Origin: Marinimicrobium sp038419845
Lineage (GTDB): Bacteria > Pseudomonadota > Gammaproteobacteria > Pseudomonadales > Cellvibrionaceae
Direction: 5' to 3'
Length of the DNA: 64,000 bases
Assembly: GCF_038419845.1 (NCBI RefSeq)
Contig: NZ_JBCAQT010000009.1
Span: 1-64,000, forward strand
Shown here one piece after another: positions 1 through 8,482 of the stretch. How positions within the stretch are numbered: the stretch's first letter is position 1; each line of letters begins with the position of its first letter. Under the pieces are notes generated by a model, which was not told where the DNA came from, did no database searches, and worked only from the letters and a program-made list of their open reading frames with translations. A program made the position numbers and the translations under genes.

Positions 1-65
1 TACCTTGGAACGTTAGCACCAATCCCAACTGGTCTTAACCGGGTGGTTGGTTGGGCGCTTACGCT

Positions 66-332
66 TTACCACTTTTTTGTCATGGCCTCCTGGATGATCT
101 CGGCCTTCAAGCGCTCCTCGGCATACATCTTCTTCAGGCGCCGGTTTTCATCCTCAAGCTCCTTCAGGCGAGCCATCATTGAGGCGTCCATACCGCCAAA
201 CTTGGCGCGCCACTTGTAGAAAGTGGCGCTGCTCATGCCGTGCTCGCGGCAGAGCTCAGGCACCGGAACGCCAGTCTCAGCTTGCTTCAAGATTGCCAGG
301 ATCTGGCTGTCGGTAAAACGTGACTTCTTCAT
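66..332 (-). CDS. IS3-family transposase OrfA
   Basis: An 88-residue protein with the helix-turn-helix of IS3-group OrfA proteins: a charged start (KKSRFTDSQILAILKQ), the CREHGMSSATFYKWRAKFGG recognition region, then a leucine-zipper-like stretch around residues 55-75. OrfA binds the element ends and is normally fused to the integrase OrfB by a -1 frameshift. A slippery A6G run is present at the end of the gene (minus strand, just before the last two codons), as expected. However, the -1 frame reaches a stop at 13-15 after about 17 codons that do not look like OrfB, so the catalytic half is absent or broken here. Probably a relic or solo OrfA. The rest of the element could lie outside the window. 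Confidence 0.85.
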   Translation of the reverse strand: MKKSRFTDSQILAILKQAETGVPVPELCREHGMSSATFYKWRAKFGGMDASMMARLKELEDENRRLKKMYAEERLKAEIIQEAMTKKW

Positions 333-573
333 GCAGAATCTCCTCTGGGGATAGATTACGAGAAAATTCTACTTATGAGTACCCTCAATTTATGGGAGGA
401 TTACCATACTACAAGCTCTAACGAGCCATAATGGCTATGACTGAGGGAGTGTTTTTTGGCAAATACTAACAATAGGCAAAAATTCCCAGTTGAGATTTCC
501 TAGGTCGAGCCCCACAACAAGTTGGCGAGCTCGACCACTTGGGCGTCCAAGCGCCGGGTATTTTTGTGTATAG

Positions 574-762
574 CCAGTTATTGCCAGTACCAACGTAACT
601 GATCGAATACGCTATTACAGCTTCTATGTTTGGCTCTTTTGGCATTTCGAAAAACAAGGCTTGCGCGCTCTGGAGCAATGGCAGCCATTGCTTAGACGGG
701 CCGAGGCCGTCGATTTGGTGTTACAGAAAGCCGAAGCGCTGTCAAGTTCATGGAGCCGGTGA
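574..762 (+). pseudogene. orphan reading frame, possible 3' remnant of a lost gene
   Basis: An open frame of 62 codons without a convincing start codon, ending in TGA at 760-762, three bases before the ATG of the nuclease gene at 765. The translation looks protein-like: a run of aromatic residues (YYSFYVWLFWHFEKQG), then a charged helical tail ending SSSWSR. It could be the tail of a gene cut off by the rearrangement that brought in the IS3 orfA; I do not recognise the family. The rest of 333-764 has no gene I can support. It holds an 8-bp inverted repeat (503-510 with 529-536). Confidence 0.3.
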
Positions 763-764
763 CA

Positions 765-2114
765 ATGCAATACACTTCATGGCAAAGTCTATTTGCCGCT
801 ATGGAATCGCTTGAAGCTGCGCAAACATCGCAGAAACAACAGGGGTTGAACGATTTCAATCTGCTCAGCTCTGTACTGTCAGTCAATGACGAAGTGCGGC
901 TTCATACCCGCTTCATCTATTCTCTGCTGAACCCTGAGGGGAGACATTACCAAAGAACTCGCTTTTTGGAGATTTTTCTGGATGTGATCGGACGACAGGG
1001 GTGGCTTGAGCTCTCGTCTATCATGGTATGGAAGGAAGTTAGTCCTAACGGAAAGGGAGATCAGATTGATTTGCTGATAAGCGATGGCAACCGTCAAATC
1101 GTCATCGAGAACAAACTCAACGCACAAGATCAACCTCGGCAAGTCTTGCGCTATCTAGAGGCGGTTGGGGCGACAGACCCGGATCGGGCTGATGATACGC
1201 TGTTTATCTACCTGACGAAGAACCGAGAAAGCCCCTCCGCCCGCGGCTTGGGCGTCCTGAGAGTTTGCCCTCAGTCATTGTATTTGCGTAATGCCAGGGC
1301 TGAGCCAATGGCTCAGTACCAGAATATCAGCTACCGACGGAGTACCAGGCTAAATAGTATTCATGCCTGGCTTGATTTGTGCGCTAACGCTGTTGCTCAG
1401 AGATCCAACTTATCTTGGGCGATACGGGATTATCAGGCCGCAGTTGAAAGAGCGACAAAGGAGTACGTGAGCAAGGTGAAAACTTTAAAAGATACGCTGG
1501 AAGACGGATTCATTGACGGAAAGCGATACCATGAGCAAGCGATCCAATTGGCTAGGGAGTTGCCAGCCATCCACGCCAGTTGGCTTGATCAAGCGTTAAC
1601 AGTAAATGTTGATGAGATGTTCGAGTCGCTAGTGAGCGAAGGCGTAGTGACTAAGATTGAATCAGAAAATACTGAATTGTTGAACCCATTCCTTAGTTCA
1701 GGCTATCAGGGAAACTCTGCTGATCTTCTCTACGAACGAAAATACAATTTTTTCAGTTCTGGGCATGAAGCTCGTAGTAGGGGGACGTTCTACCAAGTGG
1801 AGACCGGTCGCTTTGCCAAGCAAGCTATTCTAATGCTCTTTTACGGATCGCAGATGCTGCATGTAGGTTGTCTCCTGACGGATCACGCTGAAAACCAGTT
1901 TCCGGAGGTGCTGGCCGGCCTTAATCTTTCAAAGCCAGGTGCACTTCGAAAGAATATCTTTCCACGCGCCATGACTTACGCCGAACCACTTGAGTACCAA
2001 GGGATCATTCATTTGGCTGACTTTATGAAAAGTCCACAACGTGAAATTTTAGAGCAGGTTGCGAAGGCCTTGTGCTTTTTTGAAGCCACAGCTGTGGCTG
2101 GAGAGACGATGTGA
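765..2114 (+). CDS. PD-(D/E)XK nuclease superfamily protein (PDDEXK_4-like)
   Basis: About 449 residues, starting at ATG 765, which has GGAG nine bases upstream; an upstream in-frame ATG at 750 lacks this. The nuclease core is visible near residues 95-120 of the protein: GDQIDLLI followed by VIENKLNAQ, giving the D, E and K of the PD-(D/E)XK active site. The N-terminal part resembles the PDDEXK_4 family of uncharacterised, often defence- or restriction-linked proteins. The remaining 300 residues carry no motif I know. The next small frame overlaps its stop codon, so the two are probably cotranscribed. The DNA target is unknown; a role in restriction or phage defence is inference from the fold and the mobile-element setting. 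Confidence 0.7.
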   Translation: MQYTSWQSLFAAMESLEAAQTSQKQQGLNDFNLLSSVLSVNDEVRLHTRFIYSLLNPEGRHYQRTRFLEIFLDVIGRQGWLELSSIMVWKEVSPNGKGDQIDLLISDGNRQIVIENKLNAQDQPRQVLRYLEAVGATDPDRADDTLFIYLTKNRESPSARGLGVLRVCPQSLYLRNARAEPMAQYQNISYRRSTRLNSIHAWLDLCANAVAQRSNLSWAIRDYQAAVERATKEYVSKVKTLKDTLEDGFIDGKRYHEQAIQLARELPAIHASWLDQALTVNVDEMFESLVSEGVVTKIESENTELLNPFLSSGYQGNSADLLYERKYNFFSSGHEARSRGTFYQVETGRFAKQAILMLFYGSQMLHVGCLLTDHAENQFPEVLAGLNLSKPGALRKNIFPRAMTYAEPLEYQGIIHLADFMKSPQREILEQVAKALCFFEATAVAGETM

Positions 2115-2350
2115 GCTATGATGCAAATTTTGATAAAGCCCGCCTGGGTCAACTGTCAGAGCAATATCTGACAAACAGTGCCGCCGAAGGGCGGGTACTG
2201 TTTCTCAGCGATTCCGACGATAACCGCCTCGATCATGCCCGTTGGCAGGTGGACGATGTCGTGTATGACGATTTTTCGAAATCCGGCTTTAAAATGCATT
2301 TGATGGAGCTTCTGGACATCCTGCTGGTGTATCGCGCCCAGCATAGCTAG
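2111..2350 (+). CDS. small hypothetical protein, possibly truncated by an in-frame TAG
   Basis: A 79-codon frame starting at GTG 2111, overlapping the stop of the nuclease gene (ATGTGA arrangement), which implies translational coupling. The family is not recognised. After its TAG at 2348-2350 the same frame stays open for another 31 codons to a TAA at 2444-2446. The translated tail (GVVLIRGNELAIEWQAKSEF) reads like genuine protein. This suggests that a roughly 111-codon gene has been split by a nonsense mutation, or that the tail is read through. The overlap with the nuclease argues that it is, or was, a partner protein of that nuclease. Confidence 0.45.
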   Translation: MSYDANFDKARLGQLSEQYLTNSAAEGRVLFLSDSDDNRLDHARWQVDDVVYDDFSKSGFKMHLMELLDILLVYRAQHS

Positions 2351-2491
2351 CCACACGCAAGCCGGGGCGTTGTTCTGATTCGGGGCAATGAACTTGCCAT
2401 TGAGTGGCAGGCGAAGAGCGAGTTTGCATCACTTTTTGAAAAGTAAGCTGGCTCGAGAGCAGCCTTCAGTTTCCTAAGCGGTGGATTGAAT

Positions 2492-3547
2492 ATGGCAATT
2501 TACGAGATGAGTGATTCTGGTATTAGAATTCTAACGAAAACGACCTTTGCTGACCGGGGTATCCGGGAGCGGCAGGATATACAGCGCCTGCTAAAGGACC
2601 AAATAGAAGTTATCGTCGATGAAGCATTGGTGATTTCGGAGGAGTTTGGTGACTGGGATGCGAGCCGCCGCAGGATCGATCTTCTATGTATCGACAAGAA
2701 TGCTAATTTAGTGGTGGTAGAGCTAAAGCGTACCGAAGACGGCGGCCACATGGAGCTTCAGGCAATTCGCTACAGCGCGATGATATCGACTATGACCTTT
2801 GATCAAGTAGTAGAGGCTCATCAAGCGTACCTCGATATCGCAGGCTCCGGAGAAGACGCTCAGCAGAGAATCCTTAACTTCCTGGAGTGGGAGGAGCCAG
2901 ATGAGGATTCGTTTGCACAAGATGTCAGGATTGTACTTGCCAGTGCCGAGTTTTCAAAGGAGCTTACCAGCTCCGTTCTGTGGTTGAATGAAAAGGGATT
3001 GGATATCCGCTGCGTGAAGTTGGAACCATACAGCGATGGCCAGAGGGTATTTCTGGATATTCAGCAGGTTATTCCCCTGCCTGAAACGGAGCAGTTCCAA
3101 GTTCAAGTCAGAAAGAAGAAGCAGAAGGAGCAGCAATCAAGGGCTTCATCGACCCGTGATTACTCCAAGTTTACCCTTAGCTTCGGGGACAACGTACGAA
3201 CTGGCCTTAATAAGCGCAATTTGATGTTTCTTCTCGTCAGTGAGCTGGTTGAGGCCGGAATTAAACCTGAAGAGCTTGCTAATATTCTTTACTGGCGGAA
3301 AAACAACCTATTCGCCAGCTTTGATGGATCATTGGATGAAGTCGATTTCTCTGAAAATTTGATGGAATTCGATGCGGGCGGAAAGCTTCCTATTACAAAG
3401 CGATTTTTCTGTAAGGCAGGAGAGCTTTTTGAGGTCGGGGACCGAACCTACGCTATGTCCAACCAGTGGGGGAAGAGGACGTTTGAGGCAATTGATCTTT
3501 TGGTGAAAAATTACCCAGCTCTAAACATCAATGTTGAGCGGGAGTAA
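2492..3547 (+). CDS. NucS/DUF91-type PD-(D/E)XK endonuclease-like protein
   Basis: About 351 residues from ATG 2492 (a TTG two codons earlier is the alternative start; a GCGGTGG ribosome site precedes). Near residues 62-80 the sequence RRRIDLLCIDKNANLVVVELKR shows the D...ExK core of the NucS/DUF91-like branch of PD-(D/E)XK nucleases. A basic linker (RKKKQKEQQ, about residue 210) separates this from a C-terminal domain of unknown type. It is the second PD-(D/E)XK protein in a row, with different family affinity from the first, and follows it by 45 bases beyond the broken small gene. Biochemical function is inferred only. A stand-alone restriction-like or repair nuclease are both possible. Confidence 0.65.
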   Translation: MAIYEMSDSGIRILTKTTFADRGIRERQDIQRLLKDQIEVIVDEALVISEEFGDWDASRRRIDLLCIDKNANLVVVELKRTEDGGHMELQAIRYSAMISTMTFDQVVEAHQAYLDIAGSGEDAQQRILNFLEWEEPDEDSFAQDVRIVLASAEFSKELTSSVLWLNEKGLDIRCVKLEPYSDGQRVFLDIQQVIPLPETEQFQVQVRKKKQKEQQSRASSTRDYSKFTLSFGDNVRTGLNKRNLMFLLVSELVEAGIKPEELANILYWRKNNLFASFDGSLDEVDFSENLMEFDAGGKLPITKRFFCKAGELFEVGDRTYAMSNQWGKRTFEAIDLLVKNYPALNINVERE

Positions 3548-3575
3548 CTCCGAGGGTAGTAACCCCGGAGTTACT
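3543..3575. terminator. hairpin between convergent genes
   Basis: A perfect 10-bp inverted repeat (AGTAACTCCG at 3543-3552 pairs with CGGAGTTACT at 3566-3575) overlapping the stop codons of the convergent genes on either side. There is no clear T tract, so it may work as a weak bidirectional terminator or simply protect 3' ends. Confidence 0.5.
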
Positions 3576-3813
3576 AGAGCATAATTTTCAGATCAGGCAC
3601 ATGGTGGCTGGATTGAGCCGTGGTCGGCCCATCATAGATGTCGCTCTGTCTGGGATTGGTATGATTAATTCTTACAGCCGTTCTTGTCGCAGGTGATACG
3701 CTGTGACGACTGAACCCAATGACTGGCATGTTCTTTGGTGTTGTATCCGCAGCCAGTGGTCCCCCTTTACTTCCTTGATGCACAATCCCGGTGGGTGTGT
3801 GTTTGACAGCCAT
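3574..3813 (-). CDS. small hypothetical protein
   Basis: A 79-residue frame that I do not recognise. It is supported by a good ribosome-binding site (AAAGGAG, about eight bases before the ATG) and by its tail-to-tail position with a real gene across a hairpin. Composition is polar with many H, T and S residues, with no membrane segment or signal peptide. No motif indicates function. Confidence 0.45.
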   Translation of the reverse strand: MAVKHTPTGIVHQGSKGGPLAADTTPKNMPVIGFSRHSVSPATRTAVRINHTNPRQSDIYDGPTTAQSSHHVPDLKIML

Positions 3814-3973
3814 GCCATTCTCCTTTACAGGTATTTGAGTGGACGTTCAAAGCAAGAAGCAGTTGATGACACTTGCTAATCTCACTATCAACTACATCGT
3901 AGTAAAGTGGTTTAAGTGTAGTCCAGACTTCTGATGTTTCAAGTTTCTTAAGAGGCGGGCTGAGCGTGAGATC

Positions 3974-4753
3974 CTACTTCAGCTCAATCGCTTTCGTAGC
4001 GCCGTAGGCAGGGATAGATCCTAGTTCGGAGGGGTACCCCAGTTGATTGCTTATCAGCCTAGTTTTTCCGATGCTGAGGTCGCTACTGTAATGATTGTGG
4101 CCGTATATCCAGACTGCCGGCTGGTGTTGCTGAATAAGGTGATCGACGTTTGCCTGAAAATAGGCGGCCATATCGTCGAGAGGGAAATTCTTATTGTGAG
4201 TTTCAAGTCCCGGTGGAAAGTGAGTTACCACAACTGTTTTTGAGGGATCGCTACTTGATAGTTCTGAATCCAGGTAGGCAGCGCTCTCTTTGAAGCGGCT
4301 GCCGGCGTCCTGTGGTGTGAATATCTCATCGTCTTTAGTTCTAATTAACACGAAATCGTTGATGCCTCTGCGGGCGACATACATCGCCCTATCTCCGTCG
4401 CCGAGTGCTGAAAAATCGGTCCAGAGTGTGCATCCGATAAATTTGACTGAGTCAATTTCGACTGAACTGTTTTCCAGAAAATGAACACGGTCATTTTTTG
4501 AGCAGGCCGATCGGTATTTCTCGATCTGGGAGTCAATGTTGTGGTTATAAAATTCGTGGTTCCCGGCTACCCATACAATATGGGACCTCGGGTATCTATC
4601 TGATAAATCCAAAACTATTTCGGTAGACAGGTTGCCTACGCCGATATCCCCGGCCAGGACAATAACGTCGGTATCGATTGGAAACGCCAGTGCCTGGGAC
4701 CAGTCGGCTTGGGAGAATTCGAGGTGGAGGTCGGATGCCGCGACAATTTTCAT
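3974..4753 (-). CDS. calcineurin-like metallophosphoesterase
   Basis: The start is set at the ATG at 4753 (MKIVAASDLHLEF), because the DxH metal motif belongs at the extreme N-terminus in this family; a longer frame would add 34 unrelated residues. The full set of binuclear metal motifs is present in order: DLH (residues 8-10), GDIGVGN, GNHEFYNHN, THFPPG and GHNHYS. Length, about 259 residues, is normal for the family. It is a soluble, cytoplasmic phosphohydrolase whose substrate (phosphodiester, nucleotide or protein phosphate) cannot be told from sequence. It stands alone on the minus strand. Confidence 0.85.
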   Translation of the reverse strand: MKIVAASDLHLEFSQADWSQALAFPIDTDVIVLAGDIGVGNLSTEIVLDLSDRYPRSHIVWVAGNHEFYNHNIDSQIEKYRSACSKNDRVHFLENSSVEIDSVKFIGCTLWTDFSALGDGDRAMYVARRGINDFVLIRTKDDEIFTPQDAGSRFKESAAYLDSELSSSDPSKTVVVTHFPPGLETHNKNFPLDDMAAYFQANVDHLIQQHQPAVWIYGHNHYSSDLSIGKTRLISNQLGYPSELGSIPAYGATKAIELK

Positions 4754-5045
4754 TAGGGATGTCCAATTTTTAAAGAGTGTCGATATGAAGTCACACCATG
4801 CCCTGAGATCGAGACGTCGTTGTCTAGAATTCGGGGGATGGCATTTATGAGCCAACGCCTGTCGTTGTTGTGGCGCTTATTGGTAGCACTGAGCTACTCA
4901 CCGTTGGCTTTCCTTACATACCCGGTGTACTTTGTCTCCGGGAATAAAAAAGCCGCCCACTCGTCTTTATCATCAGGGGAGGTCATACGATATCTCTCTA
5001 TTCAATGTCTGGAATGCTTAAGGGGTATAGCTGAAGGTGCTGTCC

Positions 5046-5519
5046 TCAGATCAAACGAAGAAGCGCAACGACGTCGGGCTGGATGTAAATTCGCTTTCCG
5101 GGTCCTACCAGCATGTAAATTGAGTTCTGAGTGTGAAACAAGCAGCCGTCAGTGAGCGTTTTAAACGGTGAAGTAAAAACAGAGTTAAAACCGCGATTTC
5201 GACTATCCCTGATAATTCGGTTGGCATAGAGAAATGAGTAGGTCAGGCTCTCTGAATCGCCAATCTTGCCTAATCGCGTTAATTCACTGTCGACCCACTT
5301 CCATTGAGCAACAACGCAGACTGGCCGGTTAGGAGTGTGTTGTTTACACCTTCTGGCCATTTCGTCGATATTACCTTCTGAGCAGCCTAGGTCCATATTG
5401 GCGCCGGAATCATCGACTAGCGTGTCCAAAGCCGAGTAGAACTGCTCATACGTGACCGCCAATCCACTAGCCTGCCTTAATGAGCCGGAGGGTAGTTGGG
5501 CAGGAACGCTTGTGATCAT
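5046..5519 (-). CDS. hypothetical protein (DUF6957-like tail)
   Basis: A 157-residue frame with no signal peptide or membrane segment. The C-terminal part (DGCLFHTQNSIYMLVGPGKR) resembles my recollection of a small uncharacterised family, DUF6957, in which a residue pattern of the type LF-T-NTVYVLLG recurs; this match is from memory and unverified. AGAGGG lies upstream of the start at a slightly long spacing. Function unknown. Confidence 0.5.
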   Translation of the reverse strand: MITSVPAQLPSGSLRQASGLAVTYEQFYSALDTLVDDSGANMDLGCSEGNIDEMARRCKQHTPNRPVCVVAQWKWVDSELTRLGKIGDSESLTYSFLYANRIIRDSRNRGFNSVFTSPFKTLTDGCLFHTQNSIYMLVGPGKRIYIQPDVVALLRLI

Positions 5520-5980
5520 GCATGCTTTGCCCTCTTTGAGGTGTTTATGCCGTTATGGTGAATGGGGCAACATTTGGAACGTCGCTGCAGTCAAATATAT
5601 GGTGAGCAGATTGAAACGTCAAGCGGAAATGTATCGTAACCTATTGATAATAAAGACTTAATTTCGCGTATAATATGTCATGAAATTTGTAAGTGGTTGA
5701 ACCAGCACAACAATTTATCGGTTTACTTTATGCTTTGAGGCGAAATACATAGGTTTTTATATGAATAAAAATAATACCTATTATGAGTAATTTGAATAAT
5801 AAACGACTCCCTGCTCTGTCGCTTCGATGATGGCGAGCTTACGTTTCGAGTGATTTTGTCGTGGCCACCACCAAGTAGAATACTAGCCATCGTGCGTTTA
5901 ATTATGACCCCTCGCATCTGGCTGTATACACAGGTTTCGGTGGTATTATCGGGTCTGCCCTTGATGCCGGAGAATGAGCC
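5520..5980. other. AT-rich stretch without a supported gene
   Basis: About 460 bases, AT-rich from 5640 to 5930, with only short unconvincing frames. It ends in a plausible ribosome site (GGAG) for the SRAP stub at 5981. I see no RNA gene or repeat in it. Confidence 0.5.
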
Positions 5981-6112
5981 ATGTGCGGAAGAATGGATGT
6001 GGATGCCGATATGCTGAATAGATGGGTTCCAGAAGCCCTGGACCTCTCATTTTCGACGGTAACTAACCACGATCTTCGACCTACGCAACGGTGTAGTGGT
6101 CAAGTGTTTTAA
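5981..6112 (+). pseudogene. SRAP (YedK/HMCES) family protein, 5' stub only
   Basis: A 43-codon frame preceded by GGAG. It begins MCGRMDVD and later has HDLRPTQ, which match the start of SRAP domain proteins: Cys2 is the residue that crosslinks abasic sites after Met removal, and the family has an -APTQ- motif near residue 35. SRAP proteins shield abasic sites in single-stranded DNA and are usually about 200-230 residues long. The frame ends abruptly at 6110-6112, exactly where a decayed IS3 transposase begins on the other strand. No SRAP sequence is seen beyond it, so the gene was truncated by the insertion and its remainder lost. Confidence 0.7.
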
Positions 6113-6462
6113 GCCACCGTCTTTTGGGTTTTCCAGTAGATCTTCTCTGCCATAAGCCTGTTAGCTCGGTAACGACTCAGCGGCGTATTGGCCTACGTTA
6201 CTATTTTGGCAATGCTGTGCGGGCTCCGGCAAAGCCGTTGCTGGATGCATGTGCCTCCACAACCTGATTCAGCAGCTTCTGCTCTGCCTCGCAAGGAGTT
6301 CTGTCCCGTTCACGTCAGGCCCGATAGTTGCTGCGATGCACCCCAAATACCTGATACAGTCGCTGCACCGCATAACTCTCGTCAAGTAGCTCAATTATAG
6401 AGAGTTTCTCGGGGAATCCGACTTCAAGAGAGCGGTTGTGAGTCCAACTGGTCGATCCAACA
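6109..6462 (-). pseudogene. decayed IS3-family transposase OrfB fragment
   Basis: Reading the minus strand from about 6462, the translation runs SWTHNRSLEVGFPEKLSIIE and later YAVQRLYQVFGVHRSNYRA, which is typical of the N-terminal part of IS3-group OrfB. It then meets a stop, continues RERDRTPCEAEQKLLNQVVE, and after a frameshift ends in TPLSRYRANRLMAEKIYW followed by a short tail. At least two stops and one frameshift are present, and the DDE catalytic region is missing. The 3' end abuts the SRAP stub, so this is the remnant of the element that broke that gene. Confidence 0.7.
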
Positions 6463-6500
6463 TGCTTTATTGTTAAGAACAATCAATAGGAGGTTGCACC

Positions 6501-6740
6501 ATGGCTCAACTTGGTCGCCCAGGCCTTTCATAGGGGCAAAAATCAGAAGTGCGGCGTAGATGGCGGTCGGGTGAGTCTCTGAGCGATATCGGGCGCGCTA
6601 TAATGAAGCATCCGGCATCTGTTTTTGGTTTTTTATAGCTTCATGGCGGAATCACTCCACCAGAAAGGTCTCGCGCCTCCTGCACTCTAACCTTTGAAGA
6701 GCGTGAGAATGTCTTCGCCCTCTGCACGAACTCACTCTGA
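6501..6740 (+). pseudogene. IS30-family transposase N-terminal remnant
   Basis: An ATG preceded by AGGAGG begins MAQLGRPGLS, then a TAG at 6531-6533, then GQKSEVRRRWRSGESLSDIG, the helix-turn-helix of IS30 transposases, a second in-frame TAG, and GGITPPERSRASCTLTFEER before a TGA at 6738-6740. IS30 transposases are about 300-350 residues; only the DNA-binding 79 codons remain and two are nonsense. A dead fragment, abutting the 3' end of the GH16 gene. Confidence 0.75.
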
Positions 6741-8327
6741 TCATTCACCAAACTGAACTAAACGAATCAAATTGCCATTCCACTGCCAAGTTGCACTGCC
6801 GGCGCTCTGAATTTTGACGGTGTGGGTGCCGGCGGTGAGCGTGACTGGGGTGTCGAGGCTGAACGTTTCGTACGTCTCCCAGCCTCCGGTGGTGGTGATG
6901 GCGATTTGCCCGGCGTCGGTTTCGTCGATCATGACATTGGCTGCCAGGCCGGATTGGGTGGGGGAGGCCACATTGACCTCTACCCGGTAGTCGCCGTCTT
7001 CCGGCACGGTAATGCTGTAGTCGCCCCAATCACCCAAGGTGTTGTAGTTGATATTGCCATCGGCGGAGGGGTTGAATCCCTCGATGCTGTCGTCGGCGAC
7101 GGGTTCACCGTCTTTGCCCGTGGCGAAGAAGGCGTCGAAGTCGGTGGTGACCGTTGCGCCCATGTTCGAGGCGGTGTCGTCGTCGCTGGTGTCGGGGGTC
7201 ATGGACGCTGGCTTGTAAACCCGAATCCAGTCTACATAGAACCGGTTTTTATCGGGGTCCGACAGCTCTTCATCGGTGGCCATGATGCCGTTGTCGGAGC
7301 GCCAGTCCTGATCCTCGGCGTCAACGATGATCTGCATCTGCTTGCTAAGACCGGTGCCGTTTGTGTAGCCCTCCGGGTCGATGATTTCCTCGCCGGAGAC
7401 GGTGCGAACCAGCTCGCCGTCGATGTAGTACTCCAGGTGCCATGGGTCGCGCCAGTAAACGCCGACTCGGCTAAATTGTTCGCGCCACAGGCGACCATCC
7501 GTGTACCAGGAGCCCTCATCTTTGGGCTGATAGTCCTGAAACGGGTCGCGAATAAAGACGTGGTGCGACAGGTGCATGCGCTCTGCGAACCAGGTCTGAT
7601 CCGGGCGGCTGCTACCGTAGGCTTCCACAATGTCAATTTCTTCGGTGGAGTCGGCGCTCAGCATCCAGACGGCGTTGGCGAGGACTTGGTCCATGATTTT
7701 AACACGGGCTTCGACGTAGACCGGGTATTGAACGCTGGTTTTGGAATGAATGGCGCCGGTGTATACCTCGTCGGTCTCGGGTTTGCGGGTGGCTTCGATA
7801 ACAAGGTTCCCCTCGGTCACAGAGGAGTTCGGGTCGTGGTAATCCGTGAGCCCCGGCCCCTGCCAGCTATTGATAAACCCTTCGGACCAACGCTCGTAAA
7901 ACGCCTGGCCTTTGTCGTCGCCGGGGGCGGAGTAGTTAAAGTCGTCGGATACGGCGTCGACCAGCTTCCAGGTGTTGCCGGCGCCGGGGTCTGCTGGTAC
8001 CGCCAGGCCGTCCCAGTCGGCGGTTGTGGAAGCGCGCTCGCTTCTGCTGGAGGACTGATCGCTGGTGGACGAGCTGGAAGAGGAGACCGCTCCTTCGCTA
8101 CTGGAAGACACGGCGCTTTCGCTGCTGGAGGAGGAAGCGCTGCTGATCGCCTGGCTTGATGAGAGGCTGCTCTGCTGGGATTGGGCGCTTGAGGAGGTGC
8201 CGTTCTCCGGAGTGTCATGCGAATCGTCGGAGCTGCTTCCCCCACAGCCATGGAGGCTTGCGCTCAGAAGGGCGACGAGGAGTAGTGAGAGCGGCTGCCG
8301 CAGGGAGCGTTGCGGGGCATAGAGCAT
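6741..8327 (-). CDS. GH16 beta-agarase lipoprotein with CBM6
   Basis: Endo-acting agarase cutting beta-1,4 bonds of agarose. The start is placed at ATG 8327, which has AAGAGG seven bases upstream; numbering follows that start. A signal peptide ends in a lipobox (LHGC, Cys28). A poly-serine linker (about residues 40-100) follows, then the GH16 domain (about 103-370) beginning ADWDGLAVPADPG, as in Saccharophagus Aga16B-type enzymes. The catalytic signature is EIDIVE (nucleophile E230, D232, acid/base E235). A CBM6 module, which typically binds agar chain ends, fills the last 135 residues. Expected at the outer membrane facing outwards. Operator-like palindrome at 8427-8438 lies 100 bases upstream. 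A close paralogue sits at 10431-11762. Confidence 0.9.
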   Translation of the reverse strand: MLYAPQRSLRQPLSLLLVALLSASLHGCGGSSSDDSHDTPENGTSSSAQSQQSSLSSSQAISSASSSSSESAVSSSSEGAVSSSSSSTSDQSSSRSERASTTADWDGLAVPADPGAGNTWKLVDAVSDDFNYSAPGDDKGQAFYERWSEGFINSWQGPGLTDYHDPNSSVTEGNLVIEATRKPETDEVYTGAIHSKTSVQYPVYVEARVKIMDQVLANAVWMLSADSTEEIDIVEAYGSSRPDQTWFAERMHLSHHVFIRDPFQDYQPKDEGSWYTDGRLWREQFSRVGVYWRDPWHLEYYIDGELVRTVSGEEIIDPEGYTNGTGLSKQMQIIVDAEDQDWRSDNGIMATDEELSDPDKNRFYVDWIRVYKPASMTPDTSDDDTASNMGATVTTDFDAFFATGKDGEPVADDSIEGFNPSADGNINYNTLGDWGDYSITVPEDGDYRVEVNVASPTQSGLAANVMIDETDAGQIAITTTGGWETYETFSLDTPVTLTAGTHTVKIQSAGSATWQWNGNLIRLVQFGE

Positions 8328-8426
8328 TCTGTGACCTCTTGAGTCGTTATCGTTAGAGTGTTGGGAGTCGAGGGCGCTTCTGGCCTTCAATCACGTCAGA
8401 GGCCCATATTTTCTTAAAAACTGTCA

Positions 8427-8438
8427 AATGTCAACAAT
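8427..8438. promoter_or_regulatory. GntR-type operator, site upstream of GH16 lipoprotein
   Basis: AATGTCAACAAT, one mismatch from the locus consensus ATTGT-N2-ACAAT. It lies 100 bases before the GH16 start in the short gap after the DUF5060 gene, suggesting a separately regulated promoter inside the cluster. Confidence 0.5.
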
Positions 8439-8482
8439 ATGAAACGTCTCCGCTGTTATCGCCGCTCGCGGAGGTGAAGCGA

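Noticed and set aside
503..536. GGTCGAGC...GCTCGACC inverted repeat considered as an integron attC site or IS end
   Set aside because: No matching core sites (GTTRRRY/RYYYAAC in correct order), no integrase nearby, and no duplication elsewhere in the window.
4820..5155. A 111-codon plus-strand frame with a hydrophobic start
   Set aside because: Overlaps the 3' end of the better supported minus-strand gene at 5046-5519 and the leader of the phosphoesterase; no ribosome site or family likeness.
5922..5933. CTGTATACACAG, which looks like an SOS (LexA) box before the SRAP stub
   Set aside because: The spacing is CTG-N6-CAG, too short for the CTGT-N8-ACAG LexA site. It also resembles the GntR core TGTATACA but sits in a degenerate region with no sugar gene.
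6822..8159. A 445-codon open frame on the plus strand
   Set aside because: It lies antisense to the GH16 gene, is rich in G, V and A from the complement of GC-rich codons, and has no family features. The opposite strand has clear GH16 and CBM6 motifs.
8040..8290. Serine-codon repeats in the GH16 and GH86 genes as possible tandem-repeat DNA or CRISPR-like array
   Set aside because: They encode poly-serine linkers typical of this group of bacteria; repeat units are irregular and in frame.
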